Shown here one piece after another: positions 43,701 through 58,700 of a stretch of DNA of 64,000 nt. Origin of the DNA: Nymphalis io (lineage: Eukaryota > Arthropoda > Insecta > Lepidoptera > Nymphalidae); contig NC_065903.1 of assembly GCF_905147045.1 (NCBI RefSeq), positions 9,362,001 through 9,426,000 of the forward strand, read 5' to 3'. Each line of letters begins with the position of its first letter. The first letter of the stretch is position 1. The notes beneath the pieces are model-generated. The model was given only the letters and a program-made list of their open reading frames with translations. It did not search any database and was not told the DNA's origin. The position numbers were made by a program, and so were the translations under genes.

Positions 43701-46700
43701 ACAATTCTCTCGTCTTTTTGGCATTTGTTTATCAAATGAACAAATTTAAAAATAAAAAAACGTTCGCTATTGTTTCAGCGGTACACAAAACACTCGGCAA
43801 ACAATAATGTACCACAAAAGGGAATCTCTAAAACATTATGAATAAACAAGTAATATAGAAAGAAGTGTTTGTGTTTCGGACACAGCTTTGCATGTCGCAG
43901 CCCCTGGGCCTTCTTATTTTCTGTTTACCCTTTGTCTACATTGAGAACAATATCTGTTTTGACAGCTGGAACATATATCTATATTATAAAGCTGGAGAGT
44001 TTTTATGGTTGAACGTCCGATTCGAACAAAAAAATTTCCGCGTCAGATAGATATCAATTATTTAGGAGGTTTATACGCTTACTAAAACGCTACGGTCTAT
44101 AAAAGTATACTGTATGAGACATAATATCCAAGGCACAGCTAAGAGTAAAACAAGGTCAAAATAGGTAATTCTTAAATATTTTTAATTAAAAATGAAAACA
44201 CACTTCATTCAAGTATATTTAAAAGAGATGTAGAACTGGTTTGGGATGTACATTATAGTGAGAAGAACCGGAAAAATACTCAGTAATTATTGATTTTCAC
44301 TAATTAAAATACATTTAATTATTATTTATACTTAATAAATTAACGAGAACACGCGTTATTATTTATGATATTTTATAAAATTCTTTAAATATTACCGTTT
44401 ACCTATGTCTATCAATATCAAAATATACATGTGTACTTAATTCTAGTTGATTTTTACAAGGAATTATGAATCATTTTTAACGATTATATTAAATGTAAAG
44501 ACCGGTTTGGAATGTATTTCGACTGAGATGAAACGCCAATAGAGTTAGTCAAATACAAAATTCAATTTATATACATATCCTGACAAAGTACATACTCCAC
44601 GCTTTTTATCATCTGTATAATATTGTGTTGAGTAATATGTATTGTTTATTAATATTTTTTATAAAGAACTATTTAAATTTATTAAAGGGAAAAGTTAAAT
44701 ATATGCGGTATTTTAATAAAAAAACGAATACCTTTATACGGGAAGGACTTATCTTACAAGCTTATCCTTAATTTTCGTGTTTATACAGTTATTGACACAG
44801 ATTCTATCAAAATGATCAACTTTATTCTGAATATACAACATGCATTTTAAAGCCGACTAAGTAATAAAATAAAAAATATAACAAAAGGCAATATTGTAAC
44901 TATTAATATAAACTTATTCCAATGTAATTAATTTGTTAATTAGATCCTTCTAAATCTACACGGATAATACAATAGTCAAATTTACCCTCCAGCGATTTCA
45001 AGAAGCGTTGCCTGATACTCTGGTTACCTACTTGTACTTAATTGGGTATTTAATTGAATAACTTAATGCATGAATTTCAGGGTATTAATCATGTTACAAT
45101 ATATCGATAATTATGTGCGGAGGTTCTATTTAATATACATTTTGATTAAATGTTAAACATGTCTACATCTTGTATGTATTAAGATGATTGGGGTCGATGT
45201 GTAATCGATTAACATTTTCTACGGCATAATGTGTGTTGCACTTGACATTATTATATTAAAATATTACGTAGTAATACATAATTGTTGTAATCAATCATAG
45301 TAATCCCGCGTCTGGCACTCCCACTTTGTGTACTTCAATCACCCGGAGGGAATATATCGTGTCGCAAGCTATATGCAATTGTTAATTTGACATTAACCTA
45401 AACATTTTTAAATTAATTAAAATAATATTATTTTATATTTTTTGTGAATATAGTCTAAAACAGTTTTATAATTTTTATCTGTTTTTTTATTATTTTATTT
45501 TAACTTTCCCGTGTGGTGCATTCAGCAAGATGCTCTTCAGGGAAAGGGAAAGGCTCGAATCAATTTGCTCCCGAGTTAGTACTGACCAAGGGTGGGGAAT
45601 TTTTTTCAGCATTTCAACAGTCAGAGTTCAAGAGTCATCGCTGTGGCCTGAAAACACTCGAAAGAATAACTACCGACCTTGCTCAGGGTGCACCACGAGC
45701 ATGTGATTGACCCATACGTGGTAATTTTAAAATTAGTAGCGAACAGTAATCGAAAACTTGCCTTGTCGTAAAACATATTTTTAAGTTATTATACTTTTTA
45801 TAAATAAACTTATTTAATATGTTTATTTCATTTGAAATCAGTTTTCCTCACTTAGTATGTATTACATTCATATTTGTATAAAAAGAGAACAAGATGATTT
45901 ATAAAAAATACAATATCGTTCAAATTTTTACATAAAATAAATCTTTTTTTTTATAAATTGCTTAAATCATATTTTATCTTTCCCCCATCCATACCTGAAA
46001 TGACAAATGGCAAATGTCCAAATGTCCATTTTAATTACGGAAATGTCACCGAAAACGAACGGCCGGCTGAAATTGAATGTCACTTTAGGGCCCAATAAAC
46101 ATTTTTATTCTCTTCTATGAATTACGATACCAACGAATCCCGCGTGTACGTCACATGCCGCATAACGAATGTCAAAAGACCATAGCCGTAAAACGAGCCT
46201 GCGATAACTAAACGTCAGTAAATAATAATTTATGTAGCTTTCAAACTTTGGAACTAAATTACCAATTTATTAATTATTGGGTGCGACTGGCGGTTAACTA
46301 TCGAGTTCGTATAATGCAACGTTGCTATATGTACCGTTTCTGATGCAAAAAGGTGTTTCACCTCTTCGATGTGTAGATTTTCATATCCGTTTTTATCTCG
46401 ACATATAACTTATTCATGTGATTTTTATAAATTCTTCCATGTGTATATTTAATTTTCAATACAGCTTCCAAAGACGTTATTACGGCGGTATGTATAACTG
46501 TAAAGCATAATTAAATCCGTTCGGTACATCTTGCGAGACTCCGTTATGCAGTCGACTTGTTAACGTGAATCTGAGTTGTAGAATTGAATGTTGTTATTTT
46601 AAAAATAACTTATTAACTTTCTGATCTTCTATGTAAATCGCGTAAGGTTTGCATAAGGTTAGACATTTTTACATGTCAAACAGTAGCCGGGTACTTCTCG

Positions 46701-49700
46701 TAAACTTTTGCACAAATAAGATGCTGTCACATTTCATTATGGAACGAAATTGATGACCCAATTCTTTTATTTTCAAAAATCCTTCCTTACTGGATGCCAA
46801 TGTCATAAACCTCACTCTAAATTGAATACTCCAGCAGTCAAGAGTAGTCAAAATTTGCTATTATATACAGATAAAGAAACTGTCATTATTGTGTAAAAGC
46901 CTTTTCGGAGCGTGAAAGCTGATGAGCGTAAATTGTGTCTATTCTATTTCGCATTTCCATTGAATTGAAATATTTTTTAAATTCTATATAATAAATATAA
47001 AAAAAAAAATCTTTATTATTTATATTTATGTAAACGTTACGTCTAAATTATAAATGATATAATTTGTATGAGGAACAGTTTCTCCACACGTATCCCTGAA
47101 TTTGGTACCAACCGCGCCTCAACTATGTTCCTGTGACCTACTTACATTATTATATAGATGTTTATTGCCGAGATGGCCCAGTGGTAAGAACGCGTGAATC
47201 TTAACCGATGATCGTGGGTTCAAACCCGGGCAAGCACCACTGAATTTTCATGTGCTTAATTTGTGATTATAATTCATCTCGTGCTTTACGGTGAAGGAAA
47301 ACATCGTGAGGAAACCTGCATGTGTCTAATTTCACTGAAATTCTGCCACATGTGAATTCTACCAACCCGCATTGGAGCAGCGTGGTGGAATAAACTCCAA
47401 ACCTTCTCCTCAAAAAGAGGAGAGGAGGCCTTTAGCCCAGCAGTGGGACATTCACAGGCTGTTACGGATTACGGTTTATTGCGTGTACAAGTATTATGCA
47501 TGCAATTTTAATTTAATTTATATGTACGATGTTTTAACTCTGTATAGTTTCATTTGTTTAGAAAATAAAGGTAAAAAGTTGTGGCTCTGACCTATTTTCA
47601 ATGTAGAATCGTAGTGTCCTGCAATGACTGGGGAATTTATTTTTATATACAAATACGATTGGGGGCATCTCTGAAGTAATACGCTGACATTTCTGTGTGT
47701 TTGAAATTTGTTGTAACTAGGTACATCATATAAATAATTTGTTTCGTTTAATTGTTGTTGTGTCGCAGATCTGTGATTTTTCGTGCCATTTCGTGCATGC
47801 TTTGAAGGCAATTAGGAGAAAAATATTTGGTTAGCAAAAAGTAGCTTTTTTATGTAAATGATATTCACCATTATTTCGTTTGTAATAAATTATTATTATA
47901 CCCCTCTCATAAACATCAAGAAATCTCTTGATAAATATTGAAAATCGCAATCTGTAGATCACTAATTTTCTCTCCCATCTTATCCCCCATTTATCCAACG
48001 TGATCGATTGTCTTCATAATCGATTTGTATAATACAACCGATTTCTCTGCCTGCTATGATTTATTCGCATCGTGTTTACATCACGCCGATAGCGCCTTTG
48101 TGACGCTAACGCTTCGGAGAGCCCTTCAGAGCGGTAATATTGACGCCGTAAAAAATTGTTTTTTCTTTAATCGCCTCTCTTCTATTTGAAAGAGAATTGA
48201 TATAACAATCGAAAAAAATATATAATAAACGCTTTAATTTATTACTTACAATTTTCATGTTCATACATAATGTTTTTGGTTTCCAATACAGTACTAATAC
48301 AATTAAAATTTTCCGGTTATTATTGTTTATTATCATTAAATATATATTTCACTCATTCAGTAGAAGTCGAATGGTTATTTATTTGATATGAAACGCACAT
48401 CTTTCGCCTCGTCCGAATGAACCAAAGATTTAACAAAGAGAAGGTAAAGAAGTACTAAAAAATTTAATTTACCAAAGTGCTTCCATCGCCTCTGGGAATG
48501 CTCTTCCATTTATGATATTAACAACATTATATATTGTCCTAGAGTGGAGTGGCGGCGGTGGCAACGGTGAATACCGTGTTCGAAGGCAGCTGTCGGTATC
48601 TTCAGACTCGAAACTCCTAGACGAGGGTGCGAGGGAGGACGCGAGGGTAGTGATGAGGCCGAAACGACCACCCAGGCCAAAGTCGGAAGCTTTCCTTGGC
48701 CCACACGAACATTCTAATCGTCGGACCAAGCGGTTTAGTGCCTTTGGGGTGAGTGTAACTAATTTAGTAGTTTGTATGTTTAATGTTATTATAGTGCTAA
48801 TTAATTCGGAACATCTGTTGTTACATATTTGCTTTAATATTTGGATTAATATTGTATCTCATTCACAGTACACGAAGTTTGTTATTTAATTGTGTTTTAA
48901 TGCAAATCTGTGATAATTATAAATTGTATACACTATTAATTAAGTGGGTACATGAATATGATTTCCTATATCTATGTTAATTGGGGTTTAGTGAGAATGA
49001 TAACAATTTTTTGCGGCCATAGAACCATTTTATGTGTCGAGATCTTCGTGGATCATTTAGCAAGTCGGGGCGGTCAGTCGTAAAGGTCCCATGAGGGAAA
49101 AATAATGGAGCCACTGTTCGCTCAGTGACTCGCATTGATGATGAATACAAAAAGAAAGCTCAGACAGTGATGTATGTGATATTTTCATATCATAGAGATG
49201 TGCTGTTTGATATTAACTCATATTCAAAGTTATCTCACACGTTTTTTAAATTAGAAATTCTTGGTGACGCAATGTTCAATGGAAATAAGATATTTCTTTT
49301 GTTGACATAAGAATAGCACGTATATCAGTACGTTTGAAGTCGGAGAACGATGCGTCGGTCACTAAAAGGCTTTACGTGATAGCATATAAAGATAACCCGC
49401 GACATTGCCTTAGCATACAATATCCGTATAAGGTGAGAACTGTCTTATTAAAATCGTTCGAACAGTATGTAGACAATGAAGTCTCTGATTGTACCGTACT
49501 TGGGGGACGGAAAGTGAAATGGAACGAATGTAACCATTATGCATTGTGTGTTAATGTTTGAAATATCTGCTCTATTTTATTATATTTTTGTAATTTTTAA
49601 CCGAAAGCAAATCCTTTAATTTTAATTTTCATTCTCGTAATTTAACTTTGTGTTAAATTAATTATAATATTTTTAACTAAAATATTTATTTTATGTAACA

Positions 49701-52700
49701 ATGACTTCTAATTATATAATTTATAATTTTTTTGTGTTCATAATAACATATTAAATGTCATACTTCAGGTAACTAAAATAATAATCCTTAACAATTTTAT
49801 ATTTGGAATGTATTAATTAATTACTGTAGCGCTTAATTCCTACGAAAATAAATATTTATTAAGAAAACGACAGCGAACATCTATTTCTAACTTCCCCGAC
49901 GCCTGAGCCCGCATACCGACTGCCGTAACAAACCGTATCACATTAGTTAAATCAAATATTTAGACAGGCGCTAGCGAAGAAAGCGAAACGAAGTAAGCGG
50001 GAACTAAGCAACGGTTCGAGATAACGCGAACAAGCACGCGCACTAAACATATCTTTAAACTACGTTATATTTATAAATACTGGTGAGCAAACGGAGTTAG
50101 TACGTGTAACAAAAATATGTATTTTAATTTTTTATTTGATGTATATGTTCAAATAAGTATAAATTAAGTCACACTGCCTTAAATTATATACAACTACGAT
50201 AAACCATCCTATTAAATCGCTTATTGACTAGAACCTGCCCATGTGTATATATCTTATTTGGAATGTATATAATATTTAAGACTTATTTAATATTGATTTT
50301 AATACAATTATTCTACAAGCATATCGTTTATATGTACGGTTACAAAGATAAGACACAAAACGTACGGCAGCACAGCTGTGGAGCTGAAAGCACTTCACGA
50401 TAGACTAATCGTTATAAACAACTGCTGCGGAAGATATTCTAAGCGATAATAAATTGCCGCGACATTACTTACGGTATCCACATTCTTACGCTACGGAGTC
50501 GTACGGTTTGAGTATATATGTATGTACTTATTTATATACGTTTCCCCAATGAACAGCTTCTTGATAGATATTTATTATACTATTCAAAAAGGTTTCTGCT
50601 TTCAGAATTATATTGAACCTACTAAAGTAACGATTGTGATCATTTTTGGTTAAATATCATTAGAGATTACATTTGTCATCCCATTAGTTTGACTTATATT
50701 TAAAAAAATACTTATACAAAATAAGTACGTAAAAAGTGTAGCTGATACAAACGCGTAGAATTAATAGGTATTCGGTGGTTTTCTTGTTGGATATATAGAT
50801 ATAAAGTGTTAATTGTAAATAATGATTACATATTCACATTGTTATATAATAAAATAGCGATTTTCTTAACGTTTTCGGTGCGGTGGATGCAACGATTGTT
50901 GCTTGTGAATAGTAAAATTATTATTTAAAAGTTGTTCATAAGCTTATTCGAATAAAGTTTAATTTCTTTTAAGTATAAAAATAAATATATATGTATATTT
51001 CAGTTGCTACATGTCAAAAAACAATTAATTGAAATTGAGACAATCCTAGTATCTTATTAGTAGTTCCTTAATAGTATACTAGACAATAATAGTGTCTTTA
51101 TAGGATAATATCAATAGGCAATGTAATTACTACCAGTATATGTAGTATGGATATTGTATTCTGTTTCTTTTAAATTTTAAAGTCATTTTGAGTGCGAAGC
51201 GCTTTGAGTCTACATTCATCATTCGCACTGCGAAACTTTGGAATGCTTTGCCTGAGTCCGTATTTCTCGATAGGTACAATTTTGGTGTCTTCAAATCCAG
51301 AGTAAAAAGGTTTCTTATAGGCAAGCGTGCTATATCTTAGACCGTGTCGATGCTTAACATCAGACAAGTCAACTGTCAAACGCTGGCCTATTAATAGTAA
51401 AAAAAAAAAAACAGAGTGTGCTGTCACTTTCTCAGTATGTGTATGTATGAATATATGAAGGAAATTGCAAACAAAATACAATTTCAGAGTTGATTTAAAT
51501 TCTTTTATAAAAAAGACAGATTGGAATCGAGTTAAAAATAAGTAACTTTTGAAAATTTTATAAAATATCGGGCTGTATTTTTAATCCGAACCTCACCTCG
51601 GCCCTGTCAATTCAGTGCCATGTAGTTTTTCAGGTTTTATTTTATTGTCAATAACGTGAGCGGGTTGTAAAGCTTACATCAATTTAATGTTTGGAAAACT
51701 GGTATTTTTAGATTTTATTGTTTAGATTTATATGTTATATCAATATCATATATTAAAATAAATATGTTTATTGATTTGAAATAATATGTTTTTCAATATA
51801 ATTTCATACTATTAATTTTACAAGTTGCATATGAGAAAACTTTTGTTATCCGGGTGTAGGTATATAAATAACAGATGCCCGTTATTTTATCTATCACCTT
51901 AATAATATTTGAAGTCAAATAACAAACAATTTTCTCAGTTAAATTACTATCGTAATAAAATTAGATGACTTAGTTAAAATTAGATTATATTTTTTCTACG
52001 GCCATGCAGCAATAATCAGTATTGTTGTGTTCTGGTTCGAATGGTGAGTGAGCCATATATTGTCTTGTAAATCAATATTTTTGATAAATGTATTATGGAA
52101 GTTTTATTATAACATTTAATATGAAACTATAGAAATGTATTAGGATAGTCGCATAGTTATTCAGTCACGTGATGCTTGTGGGCGATTCAATTGTCGAGTG
52201 AACATTGACGAATAATCATCCTATTGTCGGCAGGGTGACTCCCCCTTCGGAAAATCCGAGGCTTATATTAAACTGGAGCAGCTCGGCGAAGGCTCCTACG
52301 CTACAGTATATAAGGGGTATAGCAAGTGAGTATATTTTAACTAAATAATAATAAAACGTATTATAACTTTTACTAAAAAGCATATTAACAGATTATTTTA
52401 AGCTAATTTTTATTAAATAATTATATGTATTGTTCATTATGTATTTTTTTATTTAAATGTGTAACAAGTTATCATAAAAAAGACAATCGTTATGAATTTT
52501 ACAATGAAATAACTTTCAACCTATAAAATAAAATATATTTTATTTCATCACATACTGTTGGTAAAAACCGAATATCGTAATGACAAGTCTAAGAATTATT
52601 TAGTATTCATCATTTCCAGATATCGCACGTATAACACTTATTCTAAGAAAATACTATTTTTCAACTTATTGGAATTATTTCTAAAAACACTAATCGCCAT

Positions 52701-55700
52701 AATATGTAACTTAGATTACATAAATTATACAGAGGCTTAATAGTTGCTGTATACATTCAAGTAATAAATTAAACATATTTTTTAAATAAGGATGGTTCAT
52801 ACTCAAACGAATCCATATTTTAAAAAATATCTATTTATTATTAATTATTTATTGTTGGTTCCAATCGAAGAATCGATATTTTCCTTTTGTTTTATCACGC
52901 AAAATATCGGAGCAGGGCGTTATACATTCGGTAAACCCTTTGACTTTGGTCGATATGCAAAATAGGATCCTCTTAGCCTACTTTGTTCTGAACCAACCGT
53001 GTTTTATGCGGACCTCTCGTTTTAAAACGAGCTCTGAAATATTCAATGGTGTATTGTTGGCTTCGCTGAATATTTTGTTGAATTGTTGACACCGGTTTGC
53101 ATAACTCGGGCGTCGCTGCATGCTATATGTTGGATTGTAGTGCTTCTGAATGGATTTGAAATATGAGATATGTCTCACTTGATATGGATATTTATGTGAA
53201 AAGAGTCCATTATAGTTCCGAACTACTACTACTGAACATGTATGTTTTACTCTGTATTTTTAATTTCCGTTCGGCGCGTGTATTTGGTTTTATTTTTACT
53301 TTAATAATCATAAAATATTCTATTTCAACCATCAACTTAACCTAGTTATCAATAAAACTGGAGCCTGTCTTAACTAAAAGATTGGACTGTAATACCTTCG
53401 GAATGTCAGTAGAAATGGTAGGCTCAAAATGTCTATTTTATTTTTTAATGTGACAGACTAATTGAATTGTATTATAATTATTTGCTACATTTAACAAATG
53501 ATCTATGATAATAATAAATCACAAATGATTAATCAATTATTCCAATCGATTAGCACGTTATATAAGATCAATGGAGACCTTTTAATTGCCGCACTTGTGT
53601 ACGCTCACTGAATTACTAGACCGCAATTAGAGATTAATATCTCTATAATATGCATTAATTGGAGTTACCCTAATGGGTAACTCCAATTAATGCACAAGTT
53701 TTCGTTGGCAAGTTAGTTTTAGGTCGAAACGAATTAGCAGTTGTAAAACTGTTTACGGCATTTCTGCTGCTGATTTTATATGTGAAATTGTATTTCTCAC
53801 AAAATCAAAGAGAAGAAACGAGCACGTACGATTTGCTGAATTGCTATGTTCATATCACGTGAAAGTTTCAGCGGTAACTTTATCAGATTTAGGAGTCGTG
53901 AAAGCATTAACTTTTCATGAATACTTTAACTTTTAGAATGTGTAGTTTAATCGATATTTGTTAAAGATTTATATGTGCTACTAATTTTGTATATTGGTAT
54001 GTATATGCCGTTCTAATTACTTAGAACAGTCTGGTTGCAATAATAAAAATTGCGTAACAGACTACAAATGTCCCACTTGTAATGGCCGGACCGGGAGTAA
54101 GCGATAATTTTATTTTACAATGCAGCCGTGGGTTGCATAGAAGTGAGACAAAGTATTTACATACTAGTATAATAACTATTCCATTCAAATGATGCCGTAT
54201 CAGTGTAAAAAATGTAAAAAATTAGCTTTTTAAATCTAAATTTTATTATTTATTTTTATTTTAGATTTAAAAAGCTAATTTTTGTAATAACATTCTATTT
54301 AAAGTATCGATGCCAGAGGTCACACTTATTAGGAATCGTGACCAAGATACTCTATACACTATATGGCCAATTATTTTCGTAGTTAGTGAAAGTCCTTAAA
54401 GCAAATTTATGCTTTTGATTATATAACCAACCTTCTCACCAATTTCGGCCTCGGTGGCTGTTCTCAAGGGAGACTAGCCAATTGCGCAGAGCATATATAA
54501 CAAGCGTGTGTCTCTATTTTCTCATTTTCAAAATCGCCTAGTACAGATAATCCCACACGACCGGAATGAGTTCAGGTTTAATACTTTCGGGGGCACAGCA
54601 GTGTAAATACTGTCAACATCCAAACTCCTGGTCTCCAGGCTTAAGTGGTCACCAAACGCCCTTAGACATTTACAAGAAATGTCAACCATCACTTACATAG
54701 CCAATGTGCCACCAACCTTAGGAACTAAGATTTGATGTCCCTTGTGCCTGTAATTACACTGGCTCACTCACCCTTCAAACCGGAACAAAACAATTTCAAG
54801 TATTGCTGTTTTGCGGTAGAATATCTGATGAGTGGGAGGTACCCACCCAGACGAGCTTGCACAAAGCCACCACCAGTATATTTATAAGTCGCAGCTACTG
54901 GACCATTGAAGATATACATATGACTGTATTATACATTCGATGACAATCAACCGCTATTATTTTATTTATAATCTTACTTCTAAATGAATACTTAGTGTTC
55001 ACAATATGATAATTATTAAACCGGTTTCACTTGATTCCGACGTGTCTGCTCCATGACAATGGAAATCGTAGTTTTCTCGAAAAATGTCGAGTAATGCTCG
55101 ATAAATAATATAACTAAAATTCGACTAGTGAATAATTTAAATTAATTCATTACATATTTAAATCTGAATGCACAGATAAAAAATACAGAATCGTGTGACT
55201 CTTTAATATTAAAAATATCAGAACTGCGAAGCTCGTTCGCTCTAGAAGCAAGTAGCAACCCAACAAATTAGCTTACGAATACTTGAGATTGAATAATTAA
55301 CTCCCCATTACAAGTTGGTGTTGAGGAACTTGGAGCTCGTGTACGTGAGTTTCGATGGCGTCGCATCTTGTGTTAAACATTATGTAGTCTTATAAAAATG
55401 AGACGTGGGTGGTGCGCTCGGTTGACATCATAGCTTCTTTAAAGCATCTTTTATCTTGAAGCTGTCTTCTTTGTTTATACATTAACTCTAAATTATTTTT
55501 AGGTTAACTTTTAGAATATTAATTAATTACTATTTGATTTTTAATTTTAATTTAACATAAATATGTACCCTTTGTGTCGACATATCAGTTACTCTAATGT
55601 ACATAATAACAATCGCAATACTTAACATTTGCTTTGCCGATACATAATATATTAGTGTTTTGGTTGAAAGGGTGAGTGAGACAGTTTAATTGCAGGCAAA

Positions 55701-58700
55701 AGCAAAAATGAGCATTGAAGTTGTAAGGATTAAGTAATATTTCTTGCAATACCAATGTTTATTGCCACACAATATTTTAAATAAACCAGAAAGTGTATTT
55801 ATTTTAAACAATTAATTTTAAAATGAGAATTTATTATTGGATCGAGAAATGTTATCATATAATAATTGTTCGCAGTTTAACACAGCAAGTTGTCGCATTA
55901 AAAGAGATCAGACTGCAAGAAGAGGAGGGCGCGCCGTTCACAGCGATACGTGAGGCGTCACTTCTCAAAGAACTGAAACACGCCAACATTGTAACGTTAC
56001 ATGACATCGTGCACACGAGGGAAACGTTGACGTTCGTGTTCGAATTCGTGGTGAGTTGGTTACAGACAGAGATATAGAGTCGTGAGGAATGCAGGAGTAG
56101 GGGGGGCTTATTAGATAAAAAACTTACCTGAAAGTCAAGGCTTTATACAAAAGTACGCCAGATTCACAAATAAATACAACAATTTCACTGTAAACTCACA
56201 ATCAAAATGATTTAAAGCGACATGTTGTTTACAATATAGTGCATTATATTTTTCTCCATTTTCATTTGTTGAAATTGCGCTCGAACAAATTGTTTTTATA
56301 TCGTTTTTATTTTAAAATTCAATAGATGAAATCGATGACTCTTTAATTAATTATCATCAAAGATCACTTATTATTTAGCTATGTATTATTATTATTATTA
56401 GGGATACATACATACATCAATTATTAACTATTATAATTATATACATACGGACATTTTTCCACACAGGACACAGACTTATCGCAATACATGGAGATGCACC
56501 CAGGTGGCCTCAATCGGCATAATGTCCGACTATTTATGTTCCAACTTCTCCGAGGTCTCGCCTACTGCCATCGGAGACGAGTTTTACACCGGTAATTAAA
56601 ATCGATACGATTAATATTATCCCATTACATATTTCATACTAAATTATATCCAATATTATGTGTGATCAATGTGTTTTTATTATTTTTTGTACATTGTAAC
56701 AGGGACGTTAAGCCACAGAACTTACTGATAAGCTCGCACGGTGAACTGAAACTGGCAGACTTTGGGCTCGCACGTGCGAAATCTGTTCCTAGCCACACAT
56801 ACTCGCATGAAGTCGTCACATTATGGTACAGGCCGCCAGGTTAGTTACTGCTTATATTATATATCTTCTATGCACCTTACCTATCTTCGGTGAGATTATC
56901 GAGTTTTATTCCGTAACAGCCTATGAATGTCCCACTGCTGGGCTGAAGGCCTCCTCTCTGAGGAGGTTTGGTGCTTATTCCACCACGCTGTTCGAGTGTG
57001 GGTTGGTGGAATACACATGTGGCAGAATCTCAGTGAACTTAGACACATGCAGGTTTCCTCACGATGTTTTCCTTCACCGTAAAGCACTAGATGAATTGTA
57101 ATCACAAATTAAGCACGTGAAAATTCCGTGGTGCTTGCCCGGGTTTGAACGCACGATCATCGGTTAAAATTCACGCGTTCTTATCACTGGGCCATCTCGG
57201 CTTTTATTAGAGTGAGGGAATAGAGATGTAGCACACACTTGTGCACTATAATATATCCTAAGCAGTTTACTGGTAATTATATTGCATACAGTGGCCGAAA
57301 ATCGGTCAAAAGGACCACATACTATTTTATGTTGCTTTTTATTTTGATTATTTAGGTATAGAAGTTCCAATATTCATACAGCAATAGGATTTATATATCA
57401 TTATTTCAAATGAATTAATAATCGTATTTGACATACAGAATATAATTCATATAAAATTCTATTATTAAAGCGGCCATTTATGCTACACAATACATCCTAA
57501 CCATTTGAACCGCAGCGGGTTTGGAACGAAATTTTAGTATTGAAATATATATGTTAATGGCCTAAATACCTCAGAGATATTGCGCTCATACAGGCTTGTT
57601 AGATGTACCGGTTCTTGAATAATCATTTTACAATGACCATATTGGTATCAAATCAGGTCAAAGTAAGGTTTTGCATGCGTAATGCTATATAATAACCTGC
57701 CGTAATATAATCTAAATTTAGTATTGTATACAGACCTATATTGAACCTATGTAACGTAATTCAGCAAAGTTATCTGTTTCACACACAAGCAAGCTCTTCT
57801 GAGATTTCATATAATTTTATGTTATAACCTATCAACGAGATAACTAAGCGGTAAAAGAAAACACCGTGAGCACACCCGTATGAGTCGAATGTAATTCTGC
57901 CACATAACATCAACTCGCCTTCAAACAACGTGGTGGAATAAGCTCTAAAACTTGTCGAGAATTTAGGAAGCCACCACCCAATAGTGGGTCATGAAATAGC
58001 TTTTACAACTTCTGTTTTATACAATTAATGAATACATAAGTACATCTTATTATTTAAATACAGTTTATCTTTATGGCTATTGTTCCACTCCTCGATCGAA
58101 TGCTTAATTAATTTCTATAATCGCAATATAAATTCTTGAGATTAGTGCACAGCCATACAAAGTCTTCTATAGGACTCTATTCTATAATATTATGTCTTCC
58201 TAAACTGCCATAATGACGATATCCTTAATAAACATTCTATTTTAATATCTCTTGAATCGGCCGGCTATCAGAATATCGATTTTTCGAGGATGATACAACA
58301 ATTGAAACGCTTCAGATCTCTCGTCCAATTTATATCGAGTGTACAGGTGGAGAAGGCCAGTCTATCGATGAAACAAAGGCAAACATATTCTAATATTCTA
58401 AACTTTTACGAAAACTCGGTTCAGAAATATTTAAATGAATACTTACTGATAATGTTCATAAACAAAAATCGTCAATATTATTAAATTATTTTCCTTAACT
58501 AGATGTTCTTCTCGGGAGCACGGAATATTCAACGTCGTTGGACATGTGGGGAGTTGGGTGTATATTCGTAGAAATGCTCTGCGGCGTACCCACATTCCCG
58601 GGAGTCAGAGATACGAACGATCAGCTCGACAAAATTTTCAAGGTACCTATCTACCTTACTTAAAAATACTCTTTTTGATGTAACTGTTTATAGAGAGCAA

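Larger units (their letters stand above)
52326..54449. other. Intron 4 first part, no gene; two hairpins
   Basis: AT-rich. Contains the hairpins at 53651-53694 and 54217-54283. ORFs 52558, 52978 and 53163 show no domain. Confidence 0.5.

Noticed and set aside
36777..45088. Explanation as insertion of 1898 bp into copy A
   Set aside because: The right edge cuts an R4 repeat that is continuous in copy A and there is no target duplication, so a deletion in copy B is simpler.
45513..45710. 65-codon ORF in a GC-richer patch
   Set aside because: No domain recognised on either strand; no splice context.
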